Shown here one piece after another: positions 33,686-41,420 of a stretch of DNA of 64,000 nt. The stretch is from Lacinutrix sp. WUR7 (GTDB lineage: Bacteria > Bacteroidota > Bacteroidia > Flavobacteriales > Flavobacteriaceae), in assembly GCF_016864015.1 (NCBI RefSeq), contig NZ_CP045067.1:593001-657000 (forward strand). The letters are read 5' to 3'. Each line of letters begins with the position of its first letter. Within the stretch, counting starts at the first letter, position 1. Under the pieces are notes generated by a model. The model made no database searches. It saw only the letters and a list, made by a program, of their open reading frames with translations, and had not been told where the DNA came from. Both the position numbers and the translations under genes were made by a program.

Positions 33686-35263
33686 TTAATTGGATATTTT
33701 CATTTCTTGTTGGAATGAAAAAACAATGAACTCTGCTGGATGTATCACAGCAACACCAACTTGAACTATCATAACGCCATTCAAGATATCTTGACTGGTC
33801 ATGGTTTCACCTAAGCCACATCTTACAAAAAAGGACTCTTCTGCTCTACTGCCTACAAGTCCTCCTTCTCTCCAAATGGAGACTAAAAAATTATTAATGA
33901 TACCTTTTACTGCTTTCCAAGTATTTGTATCGTTAGCCTCAAACATATACGCTTGCGTTGCCAATTTACAAGACTGCTCTAAAAATATAAGTGTTCTGCG
34001 TACAGGCAAATATTTCCAATCATTACTATTACCATCTAATGTTCGTGCTCCCCAAATTAAAATTCCTATTCCGTTAAAAACACGAATGGCATTAATGGAT
34101 TTACCCGAAACAGCGTCTACATTTAAACCTTGTTGCTGTTCGCTTGAAAGTTCAATAGGCAAGGAAACAACGCTAACTATTGAAGTATTAGCTGGTGCTT
34201 TCCACACGCCTTCTTGATTATCTATTCTCGTAATAACTCCTGCTATTGCACCACTTGGAGGAAGCATATTTGCTTCTGCTAAAACATTTCTAATGATTAA
34301 GGAATAGGTAGGACTTGCATTTAATAATGCTTCATTTAGTTGTGCTGTAGTTAAATCACTATTCTTAGGATTCTCAATAATTTTTAGAATTTCGGACGTT
34401 TTTTCGTTAGCATCGGATACTGCAAGTAATATACTTTCTAAGGCTTTTATATCACCGCCAAATAAATTAGTGAAATCAATATCCGTTTCTTGCATAATAA
34501 TAGTTCCTATAAAAGGATAATATGCACAACCATAACTCAAACCTTGAACGCCTGTATTATTTCTAAAAGACTCAATATCGTCAGTATACATTATTGGATC
34601 TGGAGCATTTCCTCCAATAACATCAAAAATGCTAATTGCTGTTTCCATTTCCGAATTTTGAAGTAGCATCACTTCCATAAGTGCACCATTATTTGCAACG
34701 GAAAGTAACGTTGCATCCGGACAGATATACATGGTTGGTTCGGATTCCTTTTTTAACAAAGCAATACCATTTTGCAAATCGTTTAAGCGCACATTACGAT
34801 TAACCATTGGCTCACCAAGGCGTATTGGTTTTTTAGAAGGAGATCCGTACGAACCAACAGATACAATATAAGCATCACTACCTCCGTTTTCATAAAACAG
34901 CCGGACGCTATTATACATATAGTAAATAGTATTAGCATCTGGTAGTATAGCATAGAAATCACCAGCAATTTTCATGTAACTCCCTATCTCTGGTTCTTGT
35001 TGCTGCTTTACCAGATAATATTCTGGATGATATTGCTTTTTTGGAGTTGCTAAAGTTGGAGTCTCTGGATAGCAAAATATGGCTTGAAACTCGGCGAAAG
35101 ATTTGATTTTTGTAGGCACATTAAAATAGGTTTTCCCATCTAAGTAAGCTTGAGGTGTATAGCCAACAAATGCAGGAACTGCCGTAGGCACAGGAACCAC
35201 AGAATTTGGAAATGCATTTACTTCCTGTATATAAACTCCCGGTGTTTTCAATTTTGCTGTCAT
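33686..35263 (-). CDS. Contractile-injection-system tail sheath protein
   Basis: 525 residues. The sheath N-terminus KLKTPGVYIQEVNAFPNSVVPVPTAVPAFVGYTP and the C-terminal part (INAIRVFNGIGILIWGARTLDG...YLPVRRTLIFLEQSCKLATQAYMFEANDTNTWKAVKGIINNFL...AEFIVFSFQQEM) are those of phage/eCIS contractile sheaths; both are intact. It is the first gene of the leftward injection-system unit. Only one sheath gene is present here, while many loci carry two or three. Confidence 0.93.
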   Translation of the reverse strand: MTAKLKTPGVYIQEVNAFPNSVVPVPTAVPAFVGYTPQAYLDGKTYFNVPTKIKSFAEFQAIFCYPETPTLATPKKQYHPEYYLVKQQQEPEIGSYMKIAGDFYAILPDANTIYYMYNSVRLFYENGGSDAYIVSVGSYGSPSKKPIRLGEPMVNRNVRLNDLQNGIALLKKESEPTMYICPDATLLSVANNGALMEVMLLQNSEMETAISIFDVIGGNAPDPIMYTDDIESFRNNTGVQGLSYGCAYYPFIGTIIMQETDIDFTNLFGGDIKALESILLAVSDANEKTSEILKIIENPKNSDLTTAQLNEALLNASPTYSLIIRNVLAEANMLPPSGAIAGVITRIDNQEGVWKAPANTSIVSVVSLPIELSSEQQQGLNVDAVSGKSINAIRVFNGIGILIWGARTLDGNSNDWKYLPVRRTLIFLEQSCKLATQAYMFEANDTNTWKAVKGIINNFLVSIWREGGLVGSRAEESFFVRCGLGETMTSQDILNGVMIVQVGVAVIHPAEFIVFSFQQEMKISN

Positions 35264-35672
35264 ATGATTCTATTTTACTAAAAACTTCCTAATTAAAGAA
35301 TAATTTCTATTGATAGCATTCGAAAAACGGAGCGTATACAGATTATGATTAGCCTTGTAATTACGTAACTAATGGCTTTTCCATTTTTACTAAATAATAG
35401 CAATAAAAATCTAAGACAGTATTTACATACCATCCTGCTATTAGTAGTTTTATTCAGTGCCAACAGAATGAATTCTGAAGCCTGCGGGAGAACTTAAATG
35501 TACGAAATTATTTGAAGCTAAGCGAGTTACATAAAAATAAGTTAAAAACATATACCTTAATAGAAAGGAATATATCTGCGAAACATGTTGAAAAGCCAAC
35601 ATCTAGAAAAAGAAAGTATTAGCGCTATAAAATGTTCTTTGAAAGTGGAAAGTTGTTTATTCTTTTTTCTGA
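35264..35672. other. Gene-free region upstream of the sheath gene
   Basis: 409 bp with no coding frame and no clear TAnnTTTG element on either strand. A small palindrome (CAGAATGAATTCTG) lies near 35464. It probably contains the promoter of the sheath operon in a form I cannot recognise. Confidence 0.5.
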
Positions 35673-35945
35673 TTTGAAAAAAGAAAAGTTGCATTTACAA
35701 ATTCAAGGGCCCTTGATTGGACATGCTTAAAAGAGGGCTAACTTCGCTTTGCTCGTTTCTCCTCTAAAGCTCCGCTTTGAAAAAAGAAAAGTTGCATTTA
35801 CAAATTCAAGCGAGCTTGATTTGACATGCTTAAAAGAGCGCTAACTTCGCTTTGCTCGTTTCTCCTCTAAAGCTCCGCTTTGAAAAAAGAAAAGTTGCAT
35901 TTACAAATTCAAGCGAGCTTGATTTGACATGCAACTTTTCTTTTT
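35673..35945. repeat. 103-bp tandem repeat, about 2.6 copies
   Basis: Copies start at equivalent bases 35676, 35779 and 35882 (period 103). Each contains GAAAAGTTGCATTTAC, a small hairpin around TCAAG...CTTGA, and a segment AACTTCGCTTTGCTCG. The last, partial copy folds into a long stem because its beginning AAAAGAAAAGTTGCAT is the exact inverse of its end ATGCAACTTTTCTTTT. It adjoins the tRNA-Arg 3' end and may act as its terminator. Confidence 0.88.
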
Positions 35946-35950
35946 ATTCG

Positions 35951-36024
35951 TGACCTCGAGAGGGTTCGAACCTCCAACCATCAGAGCCGAAATCTGATAT
36001 TCTATCCAGTTGAACTACGAGGCC
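35951..36024 (-). tRNA. tRNA-Arg (anticodon TCG)
   Basis: The minus strand folds into a full cloverleaf: acceptor GGCCTCG with CGAGGTC (one G-T pair), anticodon stem TCAGA/TCTGA with loop TTTCGGC (anticodon TCG), T-arm GGAGG-TTCGAAC-CCTCT, discriminator A. 74 nt; the CCA end is not encoded. Confidence 0.95.
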
Positions 36025-36029
36025 ATTAA

Positions 36030-36278
36030 TTATTTATTTATTTTACTCTTTAAATACTCTCTTCCATTGCCAGTTTTAAAATACTTTTCGCGAAGAATAG
36101 CTTCTTGTTTTGTTTTAAAAGTTTCAAAGTAAACTAATTTCCAAGGAATATAACCTTAAGTCGATTTAGTTTTTCCGGCATTATGCTCTTTTAACCGCTT
36201 TTCAACATTATCTGTATGCCCTTTATATAGCCTTCCATCAATATCACTTTCCAAAACATATGTGTAATAAGATTTCAT
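36030..36278 (-). pseudogene. GIY-YIG nuclease family gene broken by one nonsense codon
   Basis: Reading from the ATG at 36278 gives MKSYYTYVLESDIDGRLYKG, then HTDNVEKRLKEHNAGKTKST, then TAA (36156-36158, codon 41). The same frame continues without shift as GYIPWKLVYFETFKTKQEAI and LREKYFKTGNGREYLKSKIN to a natural stop. The Y-x-Y-V and L-Y-K-G pattern and length (82 codons) match small GIY-YIG domain proteins. The stop equals a single A-to-T change of an AAA lysine codon. It lies beside the tRNA, immediately after its 5' end. Confidence 0.85.
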
Positions 36279-36285
36279 ACGCGAT

Positions 36286-36340
36286 AAATCTGATATTCCA
36301 TGCCTGCCGGCAGGCAGGTATCCAGTTGAACTACGAGGCC
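36286..36340 (-). repeat. Partial duplicate of the tRNA-Arg 5' half, interrupted by a 20-bp insertion
   Basis: AAATCTGATATTC (36286-36298) and TATCCAGTTGAACTACGAGG onward to 36340 match the acceptor, D-arm and anticodon-stem portion of the tRNA gene at 35989-36024. The anticodon loop and 3' half are missing, so it is not functional. The two parts are contiguous in the real tRNA. Confidence 0.88.
36299..36318. mobile_element. 20-bp GC-rich palindromic mini-insertion, copy 2
   Basis: CATGCCTGCCGGCAGGCAGG splits the tRNA-Arg fragment in its D-arm. The intact tRNA provides the empty site (GATATTC|TATCCAG). 18 of 20 bases match the insertion at 26875-26894. Confidence 0.82.
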
Positions 36341-36345
36341 ATCAA

Positions 36346-36365
36346 ATTCCTGCGAAAGCAGGAAT
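36346..36365. repeat. Intergenic hairpin repeat (ATTCCTGC...GCAGGAAT type)
   Basis: ATTCCTGCGAAAGCAGGAAT, an 8-bp stem with a 4-nt loop. It is the same family as 42770, 46604 and 51790. Confidence 0.75.
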
Positions 36366-36461
36366 CTCATTATTATTTATCTATATTTTATTTATTGCGT
36401 TTTGCACTTCGACTGCGTTCCGTAAGACATACCAATAAAAAATTTAGTTTTTTATTTTACA

Positions 36462-36493
36462 GATTGCTTTGTCGTTTTACTCCTCGCAATGAC
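36462..36493. repeat. Intergenic hairpin repeat (GATTGC...GCAATGAC type)
   Basis: ATTGC and GCAAT flank a 21-nt interior, followed by GAC, giving the ATGAC tail shared with the other hairpin repeats in this region. It lies just downstream of yqeY. Confidence 0.55.
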
Positions 36494-36498
36494 TTATT

Positions 36499-36948
36499 TT
36501 AAGACAATTTAGCTTTTACAATAGTAGAGATTGTTTTACCATCTGCTTGTCCTGCAAGTTTTTGATTTACCATTCCCATAACTTTCCCCATATCTTTCAT
36601 ACCTACTGCTCCAGTTACTGCAATAGTTTCTACTACTACTTTTTCTATTTCAGCTTCGCTTAATTGTGCTGGTAAAAACTGGCTAATTACTGCCGCTTGA
36701 GCAATTTCTGGTTCTGCTAAATCTTCTCTATTTTGTTCCGAAAAAATAGCCGCACTATCTTTACGTTGCTTTACTAATTTAGAAAGTATTTTTATTTCTT
36801 GATCTTCTGTAATTTCTTCTTTAGATCCTGTTTCTGTTTGCGCTAAAAGAATTTCAGATTTCACTGCTCTTAAAGCAGCTAATGCTGTTTGATCTTTAGA
36901 TTTCATTGCAGCTTTCATAGCTGTCATTATATCTTGTTGTAAGCTCAT
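36499..36948 (-). CDS. GatB/YqeY domain protein
   Basis: 149 residues from MSLQQDIMTAMKAAMKSKDQ. An upstream in-frame ATG at 37017 adds 23 residues unlike the family and was rejected. It resembles the helical tail domain of the GatB amidotransferase subunit (ALRAVKSEILLAQTETGSKEEITEDQEIKILSKLVKQRKDSA...FLPAQLSEAEIEKVV...GMKDMGKVMGMVNQKLAGQADGK). The role is uncertain, presumably tRNA-related. It follows ftsZ in the same direction but beyond a terminator. Confidence 0.88.
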   Translation of the reverse strand: MSLQQDIMTAMKAAMKSKDQTALAALRAVKSEILLAQTETGSKEEITEDQEIKILSKLVKQRKDSAAIFSEQNREDLAEPEIAQAAVISQFLPAQLSEAEIEKVVVETIAVTGAVGMKDMGKVMGMVNQKLAGQADGKTISTIVKAKLS

Positions 36949-37046
36949 AATCTTTTTTATTTTGAATTGCGAAGATATAAAAAAGTGAGCATTTAAGAGT
37001 ACACAGTTTTCAAGCATTTCACTACAATAAATAGTTTAATTAATGC

Positions 37047-37069
37047 GATTCCCACTTTCGTGGAAATGC
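37047..37069. repeat. Intergenic hairpin repeat
   Basis: GATTCCCACTTTCGTGGAA has a CCAC/GTGG stem with AATG following. It is another member of the GAT-stem-ATG hairpin family, placed between ftsZ and yqeY. Confidence 0.5.
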
Positions 37070-37072
37070 AAA

Positions 37073-37106
37073 AACCCGAAAAACCTCTGGGTGAGTTTTT
37101 CGGGTT
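37073..37106 (-). terminator. ftsZ / division-cluster terminator
   Basis: AACCCGAAAAAC / GTTTTTCGGGTT, a perfect 12-bp stem with a 10-nt loop, and Ts following on the minus strand. It closes the leftward mraZ-ftsZ unit. Confidence 0.8.
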
Positions 37107-37285
37107 AGTTGAAATTAAACACTAAACTTAACTTTTCATTTTATGAGATTCCGTTATAAAAATGGAATTAATTCCACTATTCACTTTCCATACGACTGCA
37201 TATTTTAGTAAGATCCCAAAATACTTTGGGATTAATTCAACTTACTATTTTTAATGCGACTACGTCTTTTAAAAATAGAGTTTCA

Positions 37286-39340
37286 TTAATCTACATTATC
37301 GTGTAAAAACGAATTATTACTTCTTAATAACATATCATCATTATCATCTGTACTTAAAGTAGTACCAGAAATACTGGTTCTTTGTGATGAATGTTGTACA
37401 TCTTGCAAGTCTACACCTTGACGTTTATATGCTGGAATCTTTTCTATATCATCAATCTTGGCAGTATTGAATTTATAATTAAAGTCCTTCATTTTACGTC
37501 TGCGTTCTTCTGCTCTTTCTTTTAGCATGTCTGAAATCGGACTGTTCATTGGGTCAATTTCTTCCACTTGCTCTTCCACAACTTGTTTTTGCACTACTTT
37601 CTTTTCAAAAACAATTTCTTCTTCTAAAACCTTATCTACAACCTCTACTATTGGTTCCTTTTTCTTTGGTTCGCTAGTAGCTTCAAATTCTAAATAATCA
37701 TCTAAAGCATAACGTATTTCGCCATCTTTATTTGTTTCAGTTACATTTACAAGTTCGATAAAGTCATTTACAGGTAAATCTTTAATTTCTTCTGCATTTA
37801 AATTATGAACTACTTTTTCTTCTCGAATTACTTCTTTAGTTTCTTGAACCTCTTGAATATCTTGAACTACAGGCGCTATTGGTTCACTTAATGGCATATC
37901 GAAAGTTAGCGTAATTTGTTGCTCTTCTTCTTCAAATTGATTCGTTACTTCAACAGTTGGTGTTGCGTTAGTGATTACAAAATCGTCTTCAACATCCTCA
38001 AAAACATCTTCCTCAAAATCATCGTCTGCAAAACATTTATCTTCTGCTTGTACATCTTTAGTTGCAACGACTTCATCATAAACAACATGCATGTTCTTAA
38101 TGATTTCTGAAGTTGGAATTAAACTTAATGGTTTTGAAACTCCTTTTCTTCGTGTTTCAAAAGCATCTTCTAATTCATTTAGATCTAAAGTGTGCTTTAC
38201 TATTACTGGTTCCGGCTTTTTTTCTAACTCAATATTTGGAGTTATAATTGCTGGACTTTTATCTTTTTTAGTTAAATCTTGCTCTAAGGTTTGCTCTTCT
38301 TCTAAAGAGTGAATAACCTTTTTAGTTTCGGTATTTGAAATTTCATCTTGTTGTTCAATATCAAAACCTGTTGCTATAATGGTTACTGCAATAGACTCAT
38401 CTAAAGAATCATCTTCACCAACACCCATAATAATATTTGCACCATGACCAGCTTCGTTTTGAATATGATCATTGATTTCTCCTATTTCATCAATAGTAAT
38501 TTCTTGAGCTCCAGAAACGATTAGCAACAATACGTTTTTGGCTCCTATAATTTTATTATCGTTTAATAATGGAGAATCTAATGCTTTACGAATTGCTTCA
38601 TGCGCACGATTTTGTCCGGAAGAACTAGCAGAACCCATAATAGCAGTTCCACTACTACTTAATACCGTTTTAGCATCACGTAAATCAATATTTTGTGTGT
38701 AGTGATGTGTAATAACTTCTGCTATACCGCGTGCTGCAGTAGATAATACTTCATCTGCTTTAGAGAATCCTGCTTTAAAACCAAGATTTCCATAAACATC
38801 ACGAAGTTTATTATTGTTAATTACGATTAATGAATCGACTACGTTTCTTAATTTCTCAATACCATTTTGCGCTTGTTCGTTACGCATTTTTCCTTCAAAC
38901 TGGAAAGGCATCGTTACAATTCCAACTGTTAAAATATCTAAATCTTTAGCCATTTTAGCAATAATTGGAGCTGCTCCTGTTCCTGTTCCTCCACCCATTC
39001 CTGCGGTAATGAAGATCATTTTGGTATTGGTATCTAACATACGTTGTAGATCCTCAAAACTCTCTATAGCAGATTGCTCTCCTACATCTGGATTTGCTCC
39101 TGCTCCTAAACCTTCGGTAAGGTTAAGACCTAATTGAATTTTGTTGGGTACACCACTATTTTGAAGTGCTTGTGCATCTGTATTACAGATTACAAAATCT
39201 ACTCCTTTAATACCTTGTTGAAACATGTGATTGATAGCATTACTACCACCACCACCTACTCCAATAACTTTTATCACATTGGATTGATTCTTTGGTAAAT
39301 CGAATGCTATATTGGTTTCGAATTCTTTGTTGCTGCTCAT
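37286..39340 (-). CDS. ftsZ: Cell division protein FtsZ with long C-terminal extension
   Basis: Tubulin-like GTPase that forms the division ring. The tubulin signature GGGTGTGAAP, the nucleotide loop GVGGGGSNAINHM and NTDAQAL are all present in the first ~330 residues. The whole protein is 684 residues, far longer than the ~390 of classical FtsZ: a glutamate-rich, probably disordered linker of about 270 residues leads to IPAYKRQGVDL, which resembles the conserved peptide that binds FtsA, followed by a further ~40 serine- and aspartate-rich residues. Last gene of the cluster, 31 nt after ftsA. Confidence 0.96.
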   Translation of the reverse strand: MSSNKEFETNIAFDLPKNQSNVIKVIGVGGGGSNAINHMFQQGIKGVDFVICNTDAQALQNSGVPNKIQLGLNLTEGLGAGANPDVGEQSAIESFEDLQRMLDTNTKMIFITAGMGGGTGTGAAPIIAKMAKDLDILTVGIVTMPFQFEGKMRNEQAQNGIEKLRNVVDSLIVINNNKLRDVYGNLGFKAGFSKADEVLSTAARGIAEVITHHYTQNIDLRDAKTVLSSSGTAIMGSASSSGQNRAHEAIRKALDSPLLNDNKIIGAKNVLLLIVSGAQEITIDEIGEINDHIQNEAGHGANIIMGVGEDDSLDESIAVTIIATGFDIEQQDEISNTETKKVIHSLEEEQTLEQDLTKKDKSPAIITPNIELEKKPEPVIVKHTLDLNELEDAFETRRKGVSKPLSLIPTSEIIKNMHVVYDEVVATKDVQAEDKCFADDDFEEDVFEDVEDDFVITNATPTVEVTNQFEEEEQQITLTFDMPLSEPIAPVVQDIQEVQETKEVIREEKVVHNLNAEEIKDLPVNDFIELVNVTETNKDGEIRYALDDYLEFEATSEPKKKEPIVEVVDKVLEEEIVFEKKVVQKQVVEEQVEEIDPMNSPISDMLKERAEERRRKMKDFNYKFNTAKIDDIEKIPAYKRQGVDLQDVQHSSQRTSISGTTLSTDDNDDMLLRSNNSFLHDNVD

Positions 39341-39371
39341 GAATTTCGGTTTTATTTTCTTACTTATTACT

Positions 39372-40694
39372 TTACTCTGCGTTATCTAAAAAATCTTTTA
39401 CTCTCTCGGTTAGTTTATCTAAAAACGAACGTCTTTCTTTTACTGGTGGTTTCATTTCTATTTCCTCCGTTGTTTCTTCTGTTTCTTCTTCTAGAACATC
39501 AGATTCTTCTTCTACAACTTCGGCTTTCTTTCTTTCATTTCTTTTTAAACCATCCATCACTAAACCTACAGCGGTAGCAAACAACGGACTTGTAATCTCA
39601 TCATCGCTATTCCCTGCAAGGTGTTCATTAGGAAAACCAACTCTGGTATCCATTCCTGTTATATATTCTACTAATTGCTTTAAATGTTTTAATTGTGCGC
39701 CACCACCTGTTAAAACAATTCCTGCAATAAGTTTCTTTTTTTGCTCTTCGTGACCATAATTTTTAATCTCTACATATACTTGCTCCACAATTTCTACTAC
39801 GCGAGCATGTATAATCTTAGAGAGATTTTTTAATGTGATCTCTTTTGGTTCTCTACCTCTTAATCCCGGAATAGAAACAATTTCATTGTCTTTATTTTCT
39901 CCAGGCCATGCAGATCCAAATTTTATTTTTAAAAGTTCGGCTTGCTTTTCAATAATAGAACAGCCTTCTTTTATATCTTCTGTAATTACATTACCTCCAA
40001 AAGGAATTACAGCAGTATGACGAATTATTCCATCTCTAAAAATGGCTAAATCAGTTGTCCCTCCTCCTATATCAATTAGAGCAACTCCTGCTTCTTTTTC
40101 TTCCTGACTTAATACTGCGTTTGACGATGCTAAAGGTTCAAGTGTTACTCCTTCTAGCTTTAATCCCGCACTTTGTATACACCTTCCTACATTTCTGATA
40201 GAAGAAACTTGTCCGACTACCACATGAAAATTCGCTTCCAATCTGCCGCCATACATCCCAATTGGTTCTTTTATTTCGGCTTGACCATCTACTTTATATT
40301 CTTGTGGTAAAACGTGAATAATCTCTTCTCCAGGAAGCATCACTAACTTGTGCACTTGATTAATTAATCGGTCGATATCTTCTTCATCTATTACTAGTTC
40401 AGAATTTGCTCTAGTAATATAATCGCTATGCTGTAAGCTTCGTATATGCTGACCTGCAATACCAACGGTTACACCTTCAATTTTTGTTCCTGCAGCAGTT
40501 TCTGCTTCTTGCACTGCTAATTGAATCGATTGAATGGTTTGGGTAATATTATTTACTACACCACGATGTACACCAAGACTTTTAGATTTACCAATACCTA
40601 AAATCTCGACCTTACCATATTCATTTTTACGACCAATCATAGCCACAATTTTTGTGGTTCCGATATCTAATCCTACTGCTATATTATTCTCCAT
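39372..40694 (-). CDS. ftsA: Cell division protein FtsA
   Basis: Actin-like ATPase that tethers FtsZ to the membrane. 440 residues with phosphate-1 GLDIGTTKIVAMIG, SHS2 insert and phosphate-2 VALIDIGGGTTDLAIF, adenosine motif GIVLTGGGAQLK. A Glu-rich stretch (EEESDVLEEETEETTEEIE) precedes the C-terminal amphipathic helix RRSFLDKLTERVKDFLDNAE, the membrane-binding piece. It starts 3 nt after ftsQ. Confidence 0.95.
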   Translation of the reverse strand: MENNIAVGLDIGTTKIVAMIGRKNEYGKVEILGIGKSKSLGVHRGVVNNITQTIQSIQLAVQEAETAAGTKIEGVTVGIAGQHIRSLQHSDYITRANSELVIDEEDIDRLINQVHKLVMLPGEEIIHVLPQEYKVDGQAEIKEPIGMYGGRLEANFHVVVGQVSSIRNVGRCIQSAGLKLEGVTLEPLASSNAVLSQEEKEAGVALIDIGGGTTDLAIFRDGIIRHTAVIPFGGNVITEDIKEGCSIIEKQAELLKIKFGSAWPGENKDNEIVSIPGLRGREPKEITLKNLSKIIHARVVEIVEQVYVEIKNYGHEEQKKKLIAGIVLTGGGAQLKHLKQLVEYITGMDTRVGFPNEHLAGNSDDEITSPLFATAVGLVMDGLKRNERKKAEVVEEESDVLEEETEETTEEIEMKPPVKERRSFLDKLTERVKDFLDNAE

Positions 40695-40697
40695 AGT

Positions 40698-41420
40698 TTA
40701 CGTTTTGGTGCACACTACTTGGTTATCAAATTGTAAATTAACTTTACTGTAACTATTAAGTGTTTTTTCTTTTAACGCCTTTTGATAAAACACCTTAAGG
40801 TTATTTATCTTTTTATCTAATTGATTTAATTTACCTAATTGCACTACAAAGGTAGATTGTCTTAGTTTTAAATGAAAGCTATTGTCATCGTTTTGATGAA
40901 TTTCAATAACATATTTGCTTAAAAAAGGATCTTTATTAATCTTTTCTGCAATTTTAAACACATTATCTAACGCATCTTTCCTCACTAAACCGGTTACCAA
41001 AGGTACTCTTGCTGCATGATTAGAAGACAATGGCATGAAACCACCTTGATCATCTATGTAATACGACGTAGAAGTACTAACTCTAGCTATAGGTTTTTTC
41101 TGTATAACTTCTGCTTTAAGTTCCCCATTTACAGAAAGATACACTTCGGCAGATTTTATCATAGGATTAGAATTCAGGGCAGATTCTAATTTGTTCAAAT
41201 CTAAAATTTCTTTCGACGCCTTTGTCACTGTTTGTTGATTTTGTATTAACAACTTACTAACATTAGCTTGCGTTATAAATAGGTTATTATCTCCTAAAAA
41301 TTGCACTTGAGGCTCAGAAACATTTCGGACCTTATTTTTATTTGCCGAAAAAGCATACAAAAACACTACTAACACTAGCAGTACAAAGGTTTTTACGTAA
41401 TTCCAGTTAATTCTAGACAT
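40698..41420 (-). CDS. ftsQ: Cell division protein FtsQ
   Basis: 240 residues: one N-terminal transmembrane helix (TFVLLVLVVFLYAFSANKNK), then a periplasmic POTRA-like region (VQFLGDNNLFITQANVSKLL...LESALNSNPMIKSAEVYLSVNGELKAEVIQKKPIARV) that is the FtsQ core. Links early and late division proteins. Overlaps the murC stop by 8 nt, so the two are coupled. Confidence 0.92.
   Translation of the reverse strand: MSRINWNYVKTFVLLVLVVFLYAFSANKNKVRNVSEPQVQFLGDNNLFITQANVSKLLIQNQQTVTKASKEILDLNKLESALNSNPMIKSAEVYLSVNGELKAEVIQKKPIARVSTSTSYYIDDQGGFMPLSSNHAARVPLVTGLVRKDALDNVFKIAEKINKDPFLSKYVIEIHQNDDNSFHLKLRQSTFVVQLGKLNQLDKKINNLKVFYQKALKEKTLNSYSKVNLQFDNQVVCTKT

Noticed and set aside
35673-35945. CRISPR array or duplicated gene
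   Set aside because: The 103-bp units are direct duplications without spacers and hold no sustained reading frame.
36286-36340. Second functional tRNA-Arg gene
   Set aside because: Only the 5' half is present and it is split by a 20-bp insertion.
36260-36502. 80-codon plus-strand frame
   Set aside because: It runs through the tRNA fragment, the palindromic insertion and hairpin repeats. The composition is that of repeats, not protein.
38814-39137. 107-codon frame opposite ftsZ
   Set aside because: Antisense shadow of the FtsZ GTPase core. The proline-rich product is an artefact of glycine codons read in reverse.
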